Source: Bacillota bacterium
GTDB taxonomy: Bacteria; Bacillota; Sulfobacillia; JACIYH01
Assembly (NCBI GenBank): GCA_030019365.1
Contig: JASEFA010000013.1
Coordinates: 1 to 61,393 of the forward strand
Reading direction: 5' to 3'
DNA length: 61,393 nt
Within the stretch, counting starts at the first letter, position 1. Each line of letters opens with the position of its first letter. The notes under the pieces are model-generated. The model was not told where the DNA came from. It searched no databases and saw only the letters and a program-made list of their open reading frames with translations. Both the position numbers and the translations under genes were made by a program. Below, in pieces: positions 23,635 to 31,962 of the stretch.

Positions 23635-24456
23635 TCAGGGTCGCATGCCGGTAGCCCGGTCCACTAGACGCCTCTCCATGAGCGCTCTCACTCGCTCCGC
23701 GAAATGCACCGACTCGGCGCACGCCATGAGGAACTGGCGCTCCCTCTCCAGTTGCGTTTCCAGGCCCGGCCACAGGGACTGGTTCAGCAGCTCCTTGGCC
23801 CTGGCATATGAGGTGGCGGGCCCCGACGCCAGGCGCCCGGCCACGTCCAGGGCTTCCCCGAGCAACCTTTCCCCGGGAACCACCCGGTTGACCAGGCCCC
23901 AGGCCAGCGCCTGTTGAGCACTCACCGGTTCATCCAGGAAAACCAGCTCTGCCGCCCTACCGCCTCCGGCCAGCCCGGGAACGAACGATGACCACCCGCC
24001 GTCGGGACAGAGGCCTATGCTCGTATAGGCCTGCTTCATGAATGCGCCTTCGCTGATGAGCCTGAGGTCGCAGGCCAGGGCCAGGCTCATCCCCGCCCCC
24101 ACGGCAGGACCGTTGATGGCTGCCACCACGGGCTTTGGTATCAGGCGAAGATCGGCCACCAACCTGTGCAACAGCTTCGTCAGGTCCCGGAAGTACCGCG
24201 CCGGTTGCTTCCCCAGAAGCTCATACGCGGGTTTCATGTCACCCCCGGCACAGAAAGCCCTTCCGGCACCGGTGATCACTACACTCCGCACCTCGGGGTC
24301 CTCTGCGCACCTCTCCACCGCCCGCACCAGCGCACCGCTCAACGCCTGATCCAGAGCGTTGAGCACCTGGGGCCGGTTCAGCGTAATCAATGCGACGCCC
24401 GACTCAACGTCCAGGGTGAGGTTCTCCGACTGAAAGCCGGTCCTGCTGCCCTCCAA
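23635..24456 (-). CDS. enoyl-CoA hydratase/isomerase family protein
   Basis: 273 residues. Crotonase fold: VALITLNRPQVLNALDQALS, oxyanion-hole segments AGRAFCAGGDMKPAYELL and AINGPAVGAGMSLALACDLR. In the second catalytic segment the sequence is MKQAYTSIGLCPDGGWSSFV. The position of Glu164 in classical hydratases holds Asp in CPDGG, so an isomerase or other crotonase reaction is as likely as hydration. Start ATG 24456 behind GGGAGGGAG. Confidence 0.85.
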   Translation of the reverse strand: MEGSRTGFQSENLTLDVESGVALITLNRPQVLNALDQALSGALVRAVERCAEDPEVRSVVITGAGRAFCAGGDMKPAYELLGKQPARYFRDLTKLLHRLVADLRLIPKPVVAAINGPAVGAGMSLALACDLRLISEGAFMKQAYTSIGLCPDGGWSSFVPGLAGGGRAAELVFLDEPVSAQQALAWGLVNRVVPGERLLGEALDVAGRLASGPATSYARAKELLNQSLWPGLETQLERERQFLMACAESVHFAERVRALMERRLVDRATGMRP

Positions 24457-24484
24457 TGCTCTCCCTCCCTAGTCGTGTCGTTCT

Positions 24485-24527
24485 CGAAAACGGCTTTTCG
24501 CGAGCGGTGGCGACGGTGAACCGTCGC
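24485..24527. repeat. two adjacent hairpins upstream of the enoyl-CoA hydratase gene
   Basis: CGAAAA-CGGC-TTTTCG (24485-24500) and GCGACGG-TGAA-CCGTCGC (24510-24527). TCGCGAG also occurs twice directly (24498 and 24524). These may act as a terminator or processing site between the ferredoxin-like gene and the hydratase gene. The rest of 24457-24685 shows no gene. Confidence 0.45.
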
Positions 24528-24685
24528 GAGGGACTCCCCCCACAAACGCCCGTGGCCACTGGGTTTCAACCCGCCCAGCGCCAGCCAGACGGTCCCGGCC
24601 GGGACGGGGCACTGCGTACGGAGGAAACGAATCCCGGTCACCGAAACACGGTAACCTCTGTCGAGTGTTCATGGTGCGCTCCCCG

Positions 24686-25708
24686 CTAGGCGGGCGCCCT
24701 GGGAACCAGGGTGATGGCTCGTTGCGGGCAGGTGTTCACACAGAGGCCGCATCCGTAGCACCTGGCCTCGTCATACGCCAGCACCCCATTCCCCAGCACC
24801 CTGGCTCCAAACACGCACCGGAGGACGCAGGTACCGCAACCGGTGCACACATCCATGTCGGTCCGGGCGACCCACGGTGCCTTGCGCACCCACCGCGTCC
24901 GCCCGAACCTGAGCAGAGCCTGCAGGTCATGACAGCAACAAGGGCAGCACGAACAGAGGGCGTAGGGGCGATCTCCCGGCTCAAACACGGCCAGGTGAAC
25001 CAGGCCCTCGCGATCCGCTATTCTCAGGATCTCTTCACCTTCGTCCACCGTGATCGGCCTGCCCACGCCGCGGGCACGGTATTCCTCGGCCCGGCTTCCC
25101 AGGATCAGGCAGGTCTCCAGCGGCTTGTCGCACCTCTGGAAGGTCAGGCGGCATGCACAGGGGAGTAGCTGCAGAGCGGAGGTCGCAGCCATCAGACGGT
25201 GGGCGTCCACTCCGGGCATCACGGTAGTCTCACCCGAGTGCGGATGGCGATGCCCGGTGAAGGCCTCTTCCACCGGCAATACTTCTGAGCTCGCCTTGAG
25301 GGCTCCCTCTTCGATGAGGTCGTCGTACATCTCGAGCCGCCTGGTCAGGTAGAACTCCCGCAGTCTGACCAGAGACGCCCGGTCAAGCCCGTCCACCCGC
25401 CCCTCACCCAGATGAATCAGGAGCAACGAGTAGAAGCTACGGGCATGATACCAAAACTCGTCCCGGTCGAGATCCGCTGGCCTCCTGCGCGCCAGTATTC
25501 CCCTCCGGAAAAGGTCTTCCAGGAGCTCAGCGGCAGTCTCCAGATCCGTCCCGAAGGCCCCGGCGAGCCGGGAGGGATTCACCCAATCGTCGCCCGCGCA
25601 CCAGAGAACGTAAGGTGCATCTGGGGATGGAACGATACGGCTCAGCTCAGGCAGGAACTCATCGGGACAACCGGTCCTGCGGGCAAGGGCCTGGTAGATT
25701 TCCAGCAT
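24686..25708 (-). CDS. 2x[4Fe-4S] ferredoxin-domain protein with extra cysteine cluster
   Basis: 340 residues from ATG 25708 (GAGGGGAAG upstream); the long open frame further upstream is not protein-like. Residues ~1-130 are helical and winged-helix-like (DWVNPSRLAGAFGTDLETAA). The middle has LLPCACRLTFQRCDKPLETC and the striking ALCSCCPCCCHDLQALL. The C-terminus is a classical two-cluster ferredoxin (VCTGCGTCVLRCVFGA; RCYGCGLCVNTCPQRAI). The family occurs in anaerobes as an electron carrier or enzyme partner of unknown role. It is divergent from the QueG-like gene at 26036. The 327 bases between them hold a promoter and no gene. Confidence 0.75.
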   Translation of the reverse strand: MLEIYQALARRTGCPDEFLPELSRIVPSPDAPYVLWCAGDDWVNPSRLAGAFGTDLETAAELLEDLFRRGILARRRPADLDRDEFWYHARSFYSLLLIHLGEGRVDGLDRASLVRLREFYLTRRLEMYDDLIEEGALKASSEVLPVEEAFTGHRHPHSGETTVMPGVDAHRLMAATSALQLLPCACRLTFQRCDKPLETCLILGSRAEEYRARGVGRPITVDEGEEILRIADREGLVHLAVFEPGDRPYALCSCCPCCCHDLQALLRFGRTRWVRKAPWVARTDMDVCTGCGTCVLRCVFGARVLGNGVLAYDEARCYGCGLCVNTCPQRAITLVPRAPA

Positions 25709-25953
25709 GCCACTCTTCCCCTCTCGCCGGCCCCGGGCACACGTCAGGGCCGGGTACCTCACCAGGTCAGATTCTCCAAGACCGCCATGTGCCCCTACGT
25801 CCGGGCCGCTGCCACTCAGATCATACCACCCCCGGGTGACGGAAGTGAGGTGCCAGCCACCGCCCCTTTCCGCGCCACGGTGGCCCCCCCCGGCGGAGCC
25901 CGCCATCGCCCGCAGGGGACCACCAGCGGCCTCCTGTGTACACGACCTGGCTC

Positions 25954-25982
25954 TTGACCCGCGTGGCCAGGAACGGGATACT
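25954..25982 (+). promoter_or_regulatory. predicted sigma-A promoter of the QueG-like/azlCD cluster
   Basis: TTGACC (25954-25959), 17-base spacer, GATACT (25977-25982), with a predicted start ~25989, about 47 bases before GTG 26036. Confidence 0.55.
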
Positions 25983-26035
25983 TCTTGCATGGGCGATGCT
26001 GGCGGCCGGGACGGCGGACCGGGAGCCCGCCGGAG

Positions 26036-27184
26036 GTGGTGGACCTGGCACTGACGTTGGAAGCACTGCGTCCTGCTGCGCGGGAGGCAGGCTTCCTGGC
26101 GCTGGCGGCCATACCCTGCACGGAGTTTTCTTCGTGGGGCGCCTCGGTGCGAAGCAGGACCGGATACGGGGAGTTTCCCTCCCTGCCCTCTCTCACGGAC
26201 CCCACCACATCGCTTCCGGGCGCCCGCACCATCGTGGTGGCCCTTTGGGATTACTCGCGGGCCGTGGTGCCCCCATCCGCGCGCAGCAGGGTGGCCCGGC
26301 TCTACCTCTCGGAGAGCGACCCACCCGACCAGGGGACACACGGCGGCGGGCGGTGCCTGGTGGAGGCATTCGCCCGGCTGGGGTGGCGATGGAGCGGGAA
26401 GGTTCCCCGCCGAGAGGCTGCTGTGGCGGCGGGGCTGGTGGTTCAGAGGCGAAACTGCCTGGGATACCTCCCGCACGGACACTCCTTCGTGTCCCTGTTC
26501 GCATGGGCGGTGGACGCCGAAATTCAACCGGGACGCCTGGTCAACCGTGATCGTGCCCCGGCCGGCCTCGGGGAGCCGCTGGTTGGGTTCTCATACCCGC
26601 CCGCGCGCGTGGATCCCTGCGGTCGCTGCCGGCTATGCATCGACGCCTGCCCCACGGGTGCGCTGGCCAGCCCTTTTGTGCTGGACCCACGCCGGTGCAT
26701 CGACCGGAACACGTGGCGGGCGGGCGAGTGGTTACCGCGGGAGCTGCGCTCGAAGATGGGCACCTGGATCTATGGGTGCGACGTCTGCCAGGAAGTCTGC
26801 CCGCGCAACCGGGCCGTGGCGGAGCCGGCTCCCGCCCCCGGTGACCAGGCACTGCTCAACTTCGCACTGGAGCACCTGGCGATGGTGGCGGACCAGGAGT
26901 ACCGCGCGGTGTGGCACAGGTACTTCGTATACAACCCCAGCAAGAACGACATCCGCCGGAACGCCATCGTGGCTCTGGGAAACCTGGGCGACCCCGCGGC
27001 GGAACCGATCCTGCGAGAGGCGCTCGGTGATGGGGACCCGATGGTACGGGGACATGCGGCCTGGGCCCTCGCGAGAATGGCAACCCGCACGGCCCGGCGT
27101 ACTCTCCAGGCTGCCCTGGCCCGGGAGACCGATCCTGCCGTGCGGGACGAGATCGAGCTTTCGTGCCAGGAAGCAGCCGTCTGA
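26036..27184 (+). CDS. QueG-like epoxyqueuosine reductase with HEAT-repeat tail
   Basis: 382 residues from GTG 26036 (GGGAG upstream; TTG 25985 and GTG 26039 are alternatives). Two [4Fe-4S] sites: DPCGRCRLCIDACPTGAL, RRCIDRNTW and YGCDVCQEVCPRN, exactly the QueG order. C-terminal PBS-lyase/HEAT repeats (NAIVALGNLGDPAAEPILRE; HAAWALARMATRTARRTLQ) are typical of Bacillota QueG, the last enzyme of queuosine synthesis. The N-terminal corrinoid-binding half is shorter than usual. It is the better of the two QueG candidates. Confidence 0.75.
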   Translation: MVDLALTLEALRPAAREAGFLALAAIPCTEFSSWGASVRSRTGYGEFPSLPSLTDPTTSLPGARTIVVALWDYSRAVVPPSARSRVARLYLSESDPPDQGTHGGGRCLVEAFARLGWRWSGKVPRREAAVAAGLVVQRRNCLGYLPHGHSFVSLFAWAVDAEIQPGRLVNRDRAPAGLGEPLVGFSYPPARVDPCGRCRLCIDACPTGALASPFVLDPRRCIDRNTWRAGEWLPRELRSKMGTWIYGCDVCQEVCPRNRAVAEPAPAPGDQALLNFALEHLAMVADQEYRAVWHRYFVYNPSKNDIRRNAIVALGNLGDPAAEPILREALGDGDPMVRGHAAWALARMATRTARRTLQAALARETDPAVRDEIELSCQEAAV

Positions 27185-27200
27185 TAAGATAGGGAAGGCC

Positions 27201-27932
27201 ATGGAGAACCACTACCAGAACCATCTTCACCGGTACGCTGAGCCGGCTGCTCCCGGGAGCCAGCGCCCATTTGTCCGGGCTCTGACGGACTCCATTCCCG
27301 TCGCGGCAGGTATAGGCACGTACGGCGCGGTATTCGGCTCGCTTGCCCACCAGGCGGGGCTCACCTTCTCCGCCACCCTAGCCATGTCCGCCCTGGTCTT
27401 CTCCGGGACAGCCCAGTTCGCAGCCCTGCCGCTCCTGCAGGCCGCCGTCCCGCCGGGCCAGCTTTTCGTGACCGCTTTCCTGCTTAGCCTGCGCCACCTG
27501 GTCATGGGCCTCTCCTTGGCACCCCAGCTGGGGAGGGTGAAGCCGGCGCACCGGCTGCTCCTCGCGTACGGCATGAACGACGAGAGCTACTCTCTCACCA
27601 CCAGCGACGCCGCCCGGCACGGTTTCCATCCTGGCTACATGCTCGGGACCGGACTGGCCACCTTCATCGCCTGGACGGCCAGCAGCGCTGCAGGCGCCCT
27701 GCTGGGTGGGGTGGTTACGGACCCCGCCCGGTGGGGCCTGGACTTCGCCTTCCCCGCGGTGTTCATCGCCTTGCTCGTACCCCTGGCCCGCGGGCGGGCC
27801 GGCGTGGCTGCAGCCCTTGCCGGAGCGCTGGTGGCTGTTGCCGCGGGCCCGCTCCTGCGCGGAGGCGGACACATACTGGCAGGTGCACTGGCCGCGGCGG
27901 TCGTGGGAGGTATCGTGGACCGTGGACAGTAA
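27201..27932 (+). CDS. azlC: AzlC-family branched-chain amino-acid exporter, large subunit
   Basis: 243 residues from ATG 27201 (AGGGAAGG upstream). AzlC pattern: LTDSIPVAAGIGTYGAVFGS, then ALVFSGTAQFAALPLL, SLRHLVMGLSLAPQL and GMNDESYSLT. Five to seven hydrophobic segments. With AzlD it forms an exporter for branched-chain amino acids or analogues such as azaleucine. It lies 16 bases after the QueG-like gene. Confidence 0.9.
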   Translation: MENHYQNHLHRYAEPAAPGSQRPFVRALTDSIPVAAGIGTYGAVFGSLAHQAGLTFSATLAMSALVFSGTAQFAALPLLQAAVPPGQLFVTAFLLSLRHLVMGLSLAPQLGRVKPAHRLLLAYGMNDESYSLTTSDAARHGFHPGYMLGTGLATFIAWTASSAAGALLGGVVTDPARWGLDFAFPAVFIALLVPLARGRAGVAAALAGALVAVAAGPLLRGGGHILAGALAAAVVGGIVDRGQ

Positions 27933-28242
27933 CCTCTGGGCGGCCATTCTCGCTATGGCCGCTGCCACCTACCTGACTCGCTGCCTCGCGCTGGTGTACC
28001 CGTCACTGCCCCTTCCCGGGGTTCTGCGGCGCGGCCTTCGATACATCCCTGCGGGTGTGCTGGGAGCACTGGTCGCCCCGGCACTCATCACTCCGCGGGG
28101 CCACCTCGTCCCGCCCTGGCAAAACCCCGAGCTGCTGGCCGGGCTAGCGGCAGGAGTGGTCGCTGTCCGCACCCGCAGCATCCTCCTGACCATGGCAGCG
28201 GGAGTCGTCGCCGCGCTGGGTTTCCGGCGCGTCATTCCCTAG
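27922..28242 (+). CDS. azlD: AzlD-family small subunit
   Basis: 106 residues. GTG 27922 overlaps the end of azlC by 11 bases, typical of this pair. Four hydrophobic segments with the family pattern AAATYLTRCLALVYP, LRYIPAGVLGALVAPALI and LAGLAAGVVAVRTRSILLTM. The 108 bases between it and polX (convergent) hold only GC-rich sequence. Confidence 0.88.
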   Translation: MDSNLWAAILAMAAATYLTRCLALVYPSLPLPGVLRRGLRYIPAGVLGALVAPALITPRGHLVPPWQNPELLAGLAAGVVAVRTRSILLTMAAGVVAALGFRRVIP

Positions 28243-28350
28243 CCCTCTTCCAAGGGGCGGGGGAACAGGTAGCAATACCGCCTCTCACCACCGCCGCGCG
28301 GGGCCATGCACGCTGCCCCTTCCTGCCTCCACGGCGGCTGGCAGCGGCGG

Positions 28351-30093
28351 CTAGCGGCGGCAGCGGAAAGAGAGCAGGCGATCGGGGCCGGCGCAGTTCA
28401 CGACGTGCTCCTTGCCCAGCCAGGCGCGCCGGGCCACCTGCACGCCCAAGTGCATGTCGTCCAGGCCGCCGGCACTGTGGGCATCGGTGTTGATGACGAG
28501 CGGGATTCCCCACTCCAGCGCGGCCTCCCGGGCCAGCTCGTCGGAGAGGTCCAGGCGGTCGGGGGAGGCATTGATCTCCAAAGCCTTGCCCTCGGCCCGG
28601 GCCACCTCGAAGATCCGCCTCATGTCCACGGCGTATTCGGGACGCCGCCCGATCAGGCGCCCGGTGGGATGCCCCAGGGCATCCACGTGGGGATGGCGCA
28701 GGGCCCGCTCGATGCGGGCGGTCATGGTCTCACGGTCCTGCCGGAAGCCGCTGTGCACGGAGGCAATCACGACGTCCAGCCCGGCCAGCACCTCGTCATC
28801 CAGGTCCAGGTGACCGTCGGCCAGGATGTCCACCTCGATGCCCCTGAGCAGTCGGAAGTCCTTCCCCTCTTTCTCCCACTTGCGGTTGAGGGCCTCGATC
28901 TCGGCTCCCTGGCGGGCCAGGCGCTCCGCATCCAGCCCGTTGGCCACCGTCAGGCTACGGGAGTGGTCGCAGATGCCCAGGTAGCGGTACCCGCGGGCCA
29001 TGGCGGCGCGGGCCATCTCCTCCAGGGAGTTGCCCCCATCGGACCAGTCGGTGTGACAGTGGAGGTCCCCCCCGAGGTCGCTCTCCTCCAGCAGGGCGGG
29101 AAGGCTGCCCGCTTCCGCCGCCTCGATCTCGCCCCTGTCCTCGCGCAGTTCGGGAGGGATGAATTCGAGACCCAGGTGGCGGTAGATGTCGCCTTCTTCT
29201 GCCACCGGCAGACGGCGTCCGTCATCGGCGAAGAGGCCGTATTCGTTGAGCTTCAGCCCCCGCTCGCGGGCCCGCCCCCGCAGGCGCACGTTGTGTCCGG
29301 CCGAGCCGGTGAGGTACTGCCAGGCGCAGGGGAACTCCTCCTGCGAGACCACCCGCAGGTCGACGGCCAGCCCCAAACGGGTCCGCACCTGCGACCTGGT
29401 CTCCCCCTGCAGGACGACCTCGTCCACCACCGGCATGTGCAGGAAGAAATCCATCACCCGGGCGGGCTCCGCCGAGGAGGCCACCAGGTCTACGTCCTTA
29501 ACCAGCTCCCTGCCCCGCCTCACGCTCCCCGCTATCTCCACCCGTTCCACCATGGGCAGGGAGGCCAGGTACCCGGCCAGCTCCCGCGCCACCGGATAGG
29601 CTAGGCCCAGGGGGCTGCGCTCCAGGCGCACTCGCAGCAACTCAATCCCGTGCAGGATGGCCTCTTCCTTCTTCGCCCCCAGCCCCCGGATGGTGCGCAG
29701 CCGGTGATCCCGGGCGGCCGCCTCCAGTTCGGCCAGGGTGGTGATCCCCAGCGCTCGCCAGATGGTGCCCACCGTGCGCCCGCCCACGCCGGGGATGTCC
29801 AGCATCCGGCGCAGCCCCGCCGGGACCTCCTGGTGCAGCCGCTCCAGGGCCCGGCAGGTGCCGGTGGCCAGGATCTCCTCGATCTTGGTCGCCAGGGCCT
29901 TGCCCACTCCCGGGATCTCGGTGAGGCGTTCCTCCGCCGCCACCTGCGCTACCTCTTCAGCCCACCCCCGCAGGACCTGGGCGGCCCGCCGGTACGCCCT
30001 CACCTTGAAGGCATCCTCGCCCTTGATCTCCAGCAGGTCGCCGATCTCTTCCAGAAGCCACGCCACCTGGTAGTTGGAAGGTTGCGGTGTCAC
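28351..30093 (-). CDS. polX: family X DNA polymerase with PHP exonuclease domain (PolX)
   Basis: 580 residues from GTG 30093 (AGGAGG eight bases upstream). Residues ~1-75 are the 8-kDa domain, followed by helix-hairpin-helix motifs (EIPGVGKALATKIEEIL; DIPGVGGRTVGTIWRALG). Polymerase active site: VEIAGSVRRGRELVKDVDLV. The C-terminal PHP domain starts DLHCHTDWSDGGNSLEEM and contains GICDHSRSL, IASVHSGF and INTDAHS, the metal-binding His/Asp set. Bacterial PolX works in base-excision and gap repair. It sits in its usual Bacillota neighbourhood near pheT. Confidence 0.95.
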   Translation of the reverse strand: MTPQPSNYQVAWLLEEIGDLLEIKGEDAFKVRAYRRAAQVLRGWAEEVAQVAAEERLTEIPGVGKALATKIEEILATGTCRALERLHQEVPAGLRRMLDIPGVGGRTVGTIWRALGITTLAELEAAARDHRLRTIRGLGAKKEEAILHGIELLRVRLERSPLGLAYPVARELAGYLASLPMVERVEIAGSVRRGRELVKDVDLVASSAEPARVMDFFLHMPVVDEVVLQGETRSQVRTRLGLAVDLRVVSQEEFPCAWQYLTGSAGHNVRLRGRARERGLKLNEYGLFADDGRRLPVAEEGDIYRHLGLEFIPPELREDRGEIEAAEAGSLPALLEESDLGGDLHCHTDWSDGGNSLEEMARAAMARGYRYLGICDHSRSLTVANGLDAERLARQGAEIEALNRKWEKEGKDFRLLRGIEVDILADGHLDLDDEVLAGLDVVIASVHSGFRQDRETMTARIERALRHPHVDALGHPTGRLIGRRPEYAVDMRRIFEVARAEGKALEINASPDRLDLSDELAREAALEWGIPLVINTDAHSAGGLDDMHLGVQVARRAWLGKEHVVNCAGPDRLLSFRCRR

Positions 30094-30268
30094 CCATTTG
30101 CCCTCCTTGCCCGGGGAGGAAACCGGCTCCTCCCGTGAAAAGAGTCCCCGAGGAGGCCCATGCCTCCCGGGAGGCAGCCAACATGGGCCAGCTCTGGGAA
30201 CGCGCCCTCGCCTGAGCCCGCCGCCGCCTGGGCGTTTCCGCCCGACGGCGCCACCGGAGGCGTGGAGG

Positions 30269-31276
30269 CTAGGGCGAACCGGGCCGCGCCGCCCGGCGAT
30301 CCCAGATCCGATAGTCGCAATGGGTGCCCCCCTCCATGAGGGTGCTGCGCAGAGAGCGCCCGAATGCCGGGTTAAATCCCCGGGCGGAGAACTCCCCCAT
30401 CCGGCAGGATAGCACATATCCCAGATCGGCGGCATCGAGCTCCCGGAACTTCTCCGCCCAGAAGCAGCGGGAGACGCGCAGCACCGCAGTGGCTCCTTCG
30501 TACCGTACCCCGCAGGTGACGAGCGGGTTGCTCAGGAAGCGGAGCCGCAGGTAAGTGTCCAGGTCCTCCCGGCCCAGCTCCTGGGCCCGCTGCCGCCAGC
30601 GCCGGCGGTGCAGCTGGGCCAGACCCCGGGACGCCACCTCCACCACCTCGGGGCCGAAATGGCGCTGCAGCTCCCGCAGCATGGCCACCATCTCGGCGAC
30701 ACTGGCCCCCCGCACGCGGTGGTACAGCCGCTCTTCGACCGACATTTCCTCCAGCCGGGTGCCGGGCGGGTACAGCTGCTTGCGCAGGAGAGCCCGCGGC
30801 ATTTCGGCCGGGGACCCGCCCCCCTCGGCAACGACCCCCACGGCGCTTGCCGGGGAACGCGCCCGCTCTCCCCAGTCCACCGCCGCTCCCCCGGGGATCA
30901 CCTCAAACCCCAGGCTGCGGTGAAAGGCGAGCGACTCGGGGCGGAGGGGCCCGGTGATGGCCGAGACCGTGTGGCATCCCCGCTCCTCCACGGCGGCAAA
31001 GAAAGTCTCGTAGAGTCGGCGCCCCACCCCGGATCCCCGCCTGGTCGGGTGAACTCCCGCCAGGTGGATGTAAGCCTCCCCCGGGCGGGACTGGGAGACG
31101 AACCCCAGCAGGAACCCGATCAGCCTGCCATCCTCTTCGGCCACAAAACCCGTATCCGCGAAGTGCAGGAAATGCCCCGGAGCGACCTGACCCGCCCAGG
31201 AAACGTCAAGCCAGCCTGCAATCGCTTCGGAAACGGCTGCATAGTCCCCCGGCTCAAGCTGGCGGATCTCGTACAC
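30269..31276 (-). CDS. fusion of a GNAT acetyltransferase and an ATC-hydrolase-like domain
   Basis: 335 residues from GTG 31276 (GTG 31285 possible). Residues ~1-150 are a full GNAT domain (VYEIRQLEPGDYAAVSEAIA, AYIHLAGVHPTRRGSGVGRR, ESLAFHRSLGFEVI). The C-terminal ~170 residues match the L-2-amino-thiazoline-4-carboxylate hydrolase family: LSCRMGEFSARGFNPAFGRS followed by LRSTLMEGGTHCDYRIW, where 'GFNP...R..TL..G...CD(F/Y)R' is diagnostic. ATC hydrolases open a thiazoline ring on the way to cysteine; relatives have unknown substrates. The fusion suggests the acetyltransferase acts on the same small molecule. Confidence 0.75.
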   Translation of the reverse strand: MYEIRQLEPGDYAAVSEAIAGWLDVSWAGQVAPGHFLHFADTGFVAEEDGRLIGFLLGFVSQSRPGEAYIHLAGVHPTRRGSGVGRRLYETFFAAVEERGCHTVSAITGPLRPESLAFHRSLGFEVIPGGAAVDWGERARSPASAVGVVAEGGGSPAEMPRALLRKQLYPPGTRLEEMSVEERLYHRVRGASVAEMVAMLRELQRHFGPEVVEVASRGLAQLHRRRWRQRAQELGREDLDTYLRLRFLSNPLVTCGVRYEGATAVLRVSRCFWAEKFRELDAADLGYVLSCRMGEFSARGFNPAFGRSLRSTLMEGGTHCDYRIWDRRAARPGSP

Positions 31277-31512
31277 GCCGGCCACCCCCTCGCTTTCCGT
31301 GAGGGAGAGTTCGCCACCTCCCCCGCCCCCACCTACCGCACACCCATCTTCCCCCGGCCCATCCCCGTCTGCCGGCAATGCGCCCGCACCCGGATGCCCC
31401 GGCCAATGCCCCCCATAGGAATGCCCCGGCCGATCAGCGGTACGGCAGGAACTGGCATCGGCGCGGGGAATAGCATGGACGAGGTAGCCACACAGAGGGG
31501 GGAGGCGAGGCA

Positions 31513-31935
31513 TTGGACAAAGAGCTCCGCGAATACCTGGACGAGCGATTTTCCAGGGTCGACCGGAGGCTCGGGGACCTGGAGGAACAGGTGACCGGAG
31601 TCGATCAACGGCTCTGCCACCTGGAGGAACAGGTGACCGGAGTCGATCAACGACTAAACCAGGTTGAAGAGGGACTTGCAGCCGTAAGTGCACGGCTTGA
31701 ACGCATGGACGAGCGCATGGCCGGTCTCGAGGTGATGGGCGAGACGGTCCAGGATCAGGTCCGCCTGGTGGCAGAAGGTCACTCCACCCTCTACGAGGCC
31801 ATCGGTCGCCATTACGAGGAAGTGCGGAGCGAGCTCAGGTTCATGGGCGGGATGCTGAAGAACTGGAACGACCTGGTGAGCCGCCGGTTGACGGAACTGG
31901 AACGACGGGTGAGGGAGCTGGCAACATCGCGTTAG
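31513..31935 (+). CDS. coiled-coil protein with tandem 14-residue repeats
   Basis: 140 residues, TTG start behind GGGGGGAGGCGAG. Almost the whole chain is heptad-patterned (LEEQVTGVDQRLCHLEEQVT, ERMDERMAGLEVMGETVQDQ). A 14-residue unit LEEQVTGVDQRL is repeated, encoded by 32 identical bases at 31579 and 31621. It resembles short tropomyosin-like or phage/attachment coiled coils, but no enzyme or membrane part exists. A second small coiled-coil gene with a similar Gln/Leu pattern lies at 60938. Function unknown. Confidence 0.65.
   Translation: MDKELREYLDERFSRVDRRLGDLEEQVTGVDQRLCHLEEQVTGVDQRLNQVEEGLAAVSARLERMDERMAGLEVMGETVQDQVRLVAEGHSTLYEAIGRHYEEVRSELRFMGGMLKNWNDLVSRRLTELERRVRELATSR
31579..31652 (+). 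repeat. 42-bp tandem repeat inside the coiled-coil gene
   Basis: The 32 bases from 31579 recur without mismatch from 31621 (period 42 = 14 codons = two heptads), so the coiled coil grew by exact in-frame duplication. The lack of synonymous changes suggests the duplication is recent. Confidence 0.8.
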
Positions 31936-31962
31936 CTTTGCGTCAGGCCGTCAGACCCGTCC

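Noticed and set aside
25709-26527. N-terminal extension of the ferredoxin-like protein by ~270 residues
   Set aside because: The frame stays open only because of high GC; the sequence is Arg/Gly/Pro-rich without secondary-structure pattern, overlaps the divergent QueG-like gene, and a good SD plus ATG is present at 25708.
30135-30215. 26-codon frame with a plausible protein-like end (AANMGQLWERALA)
   Set aside because: GTG start without a well-spaced SD, located between two minus-strand genes, no family match. It could be chance, or a relic of a gene end.
31333-31500. Imperfect ATGCCCCGGCC(A/G)AT direct repeats upstream of the coiled-coil gene
   Set aside because: Short, low-complexity C-rich sequence; repeats are too few and irregular to call CRISPR or an iteron array.
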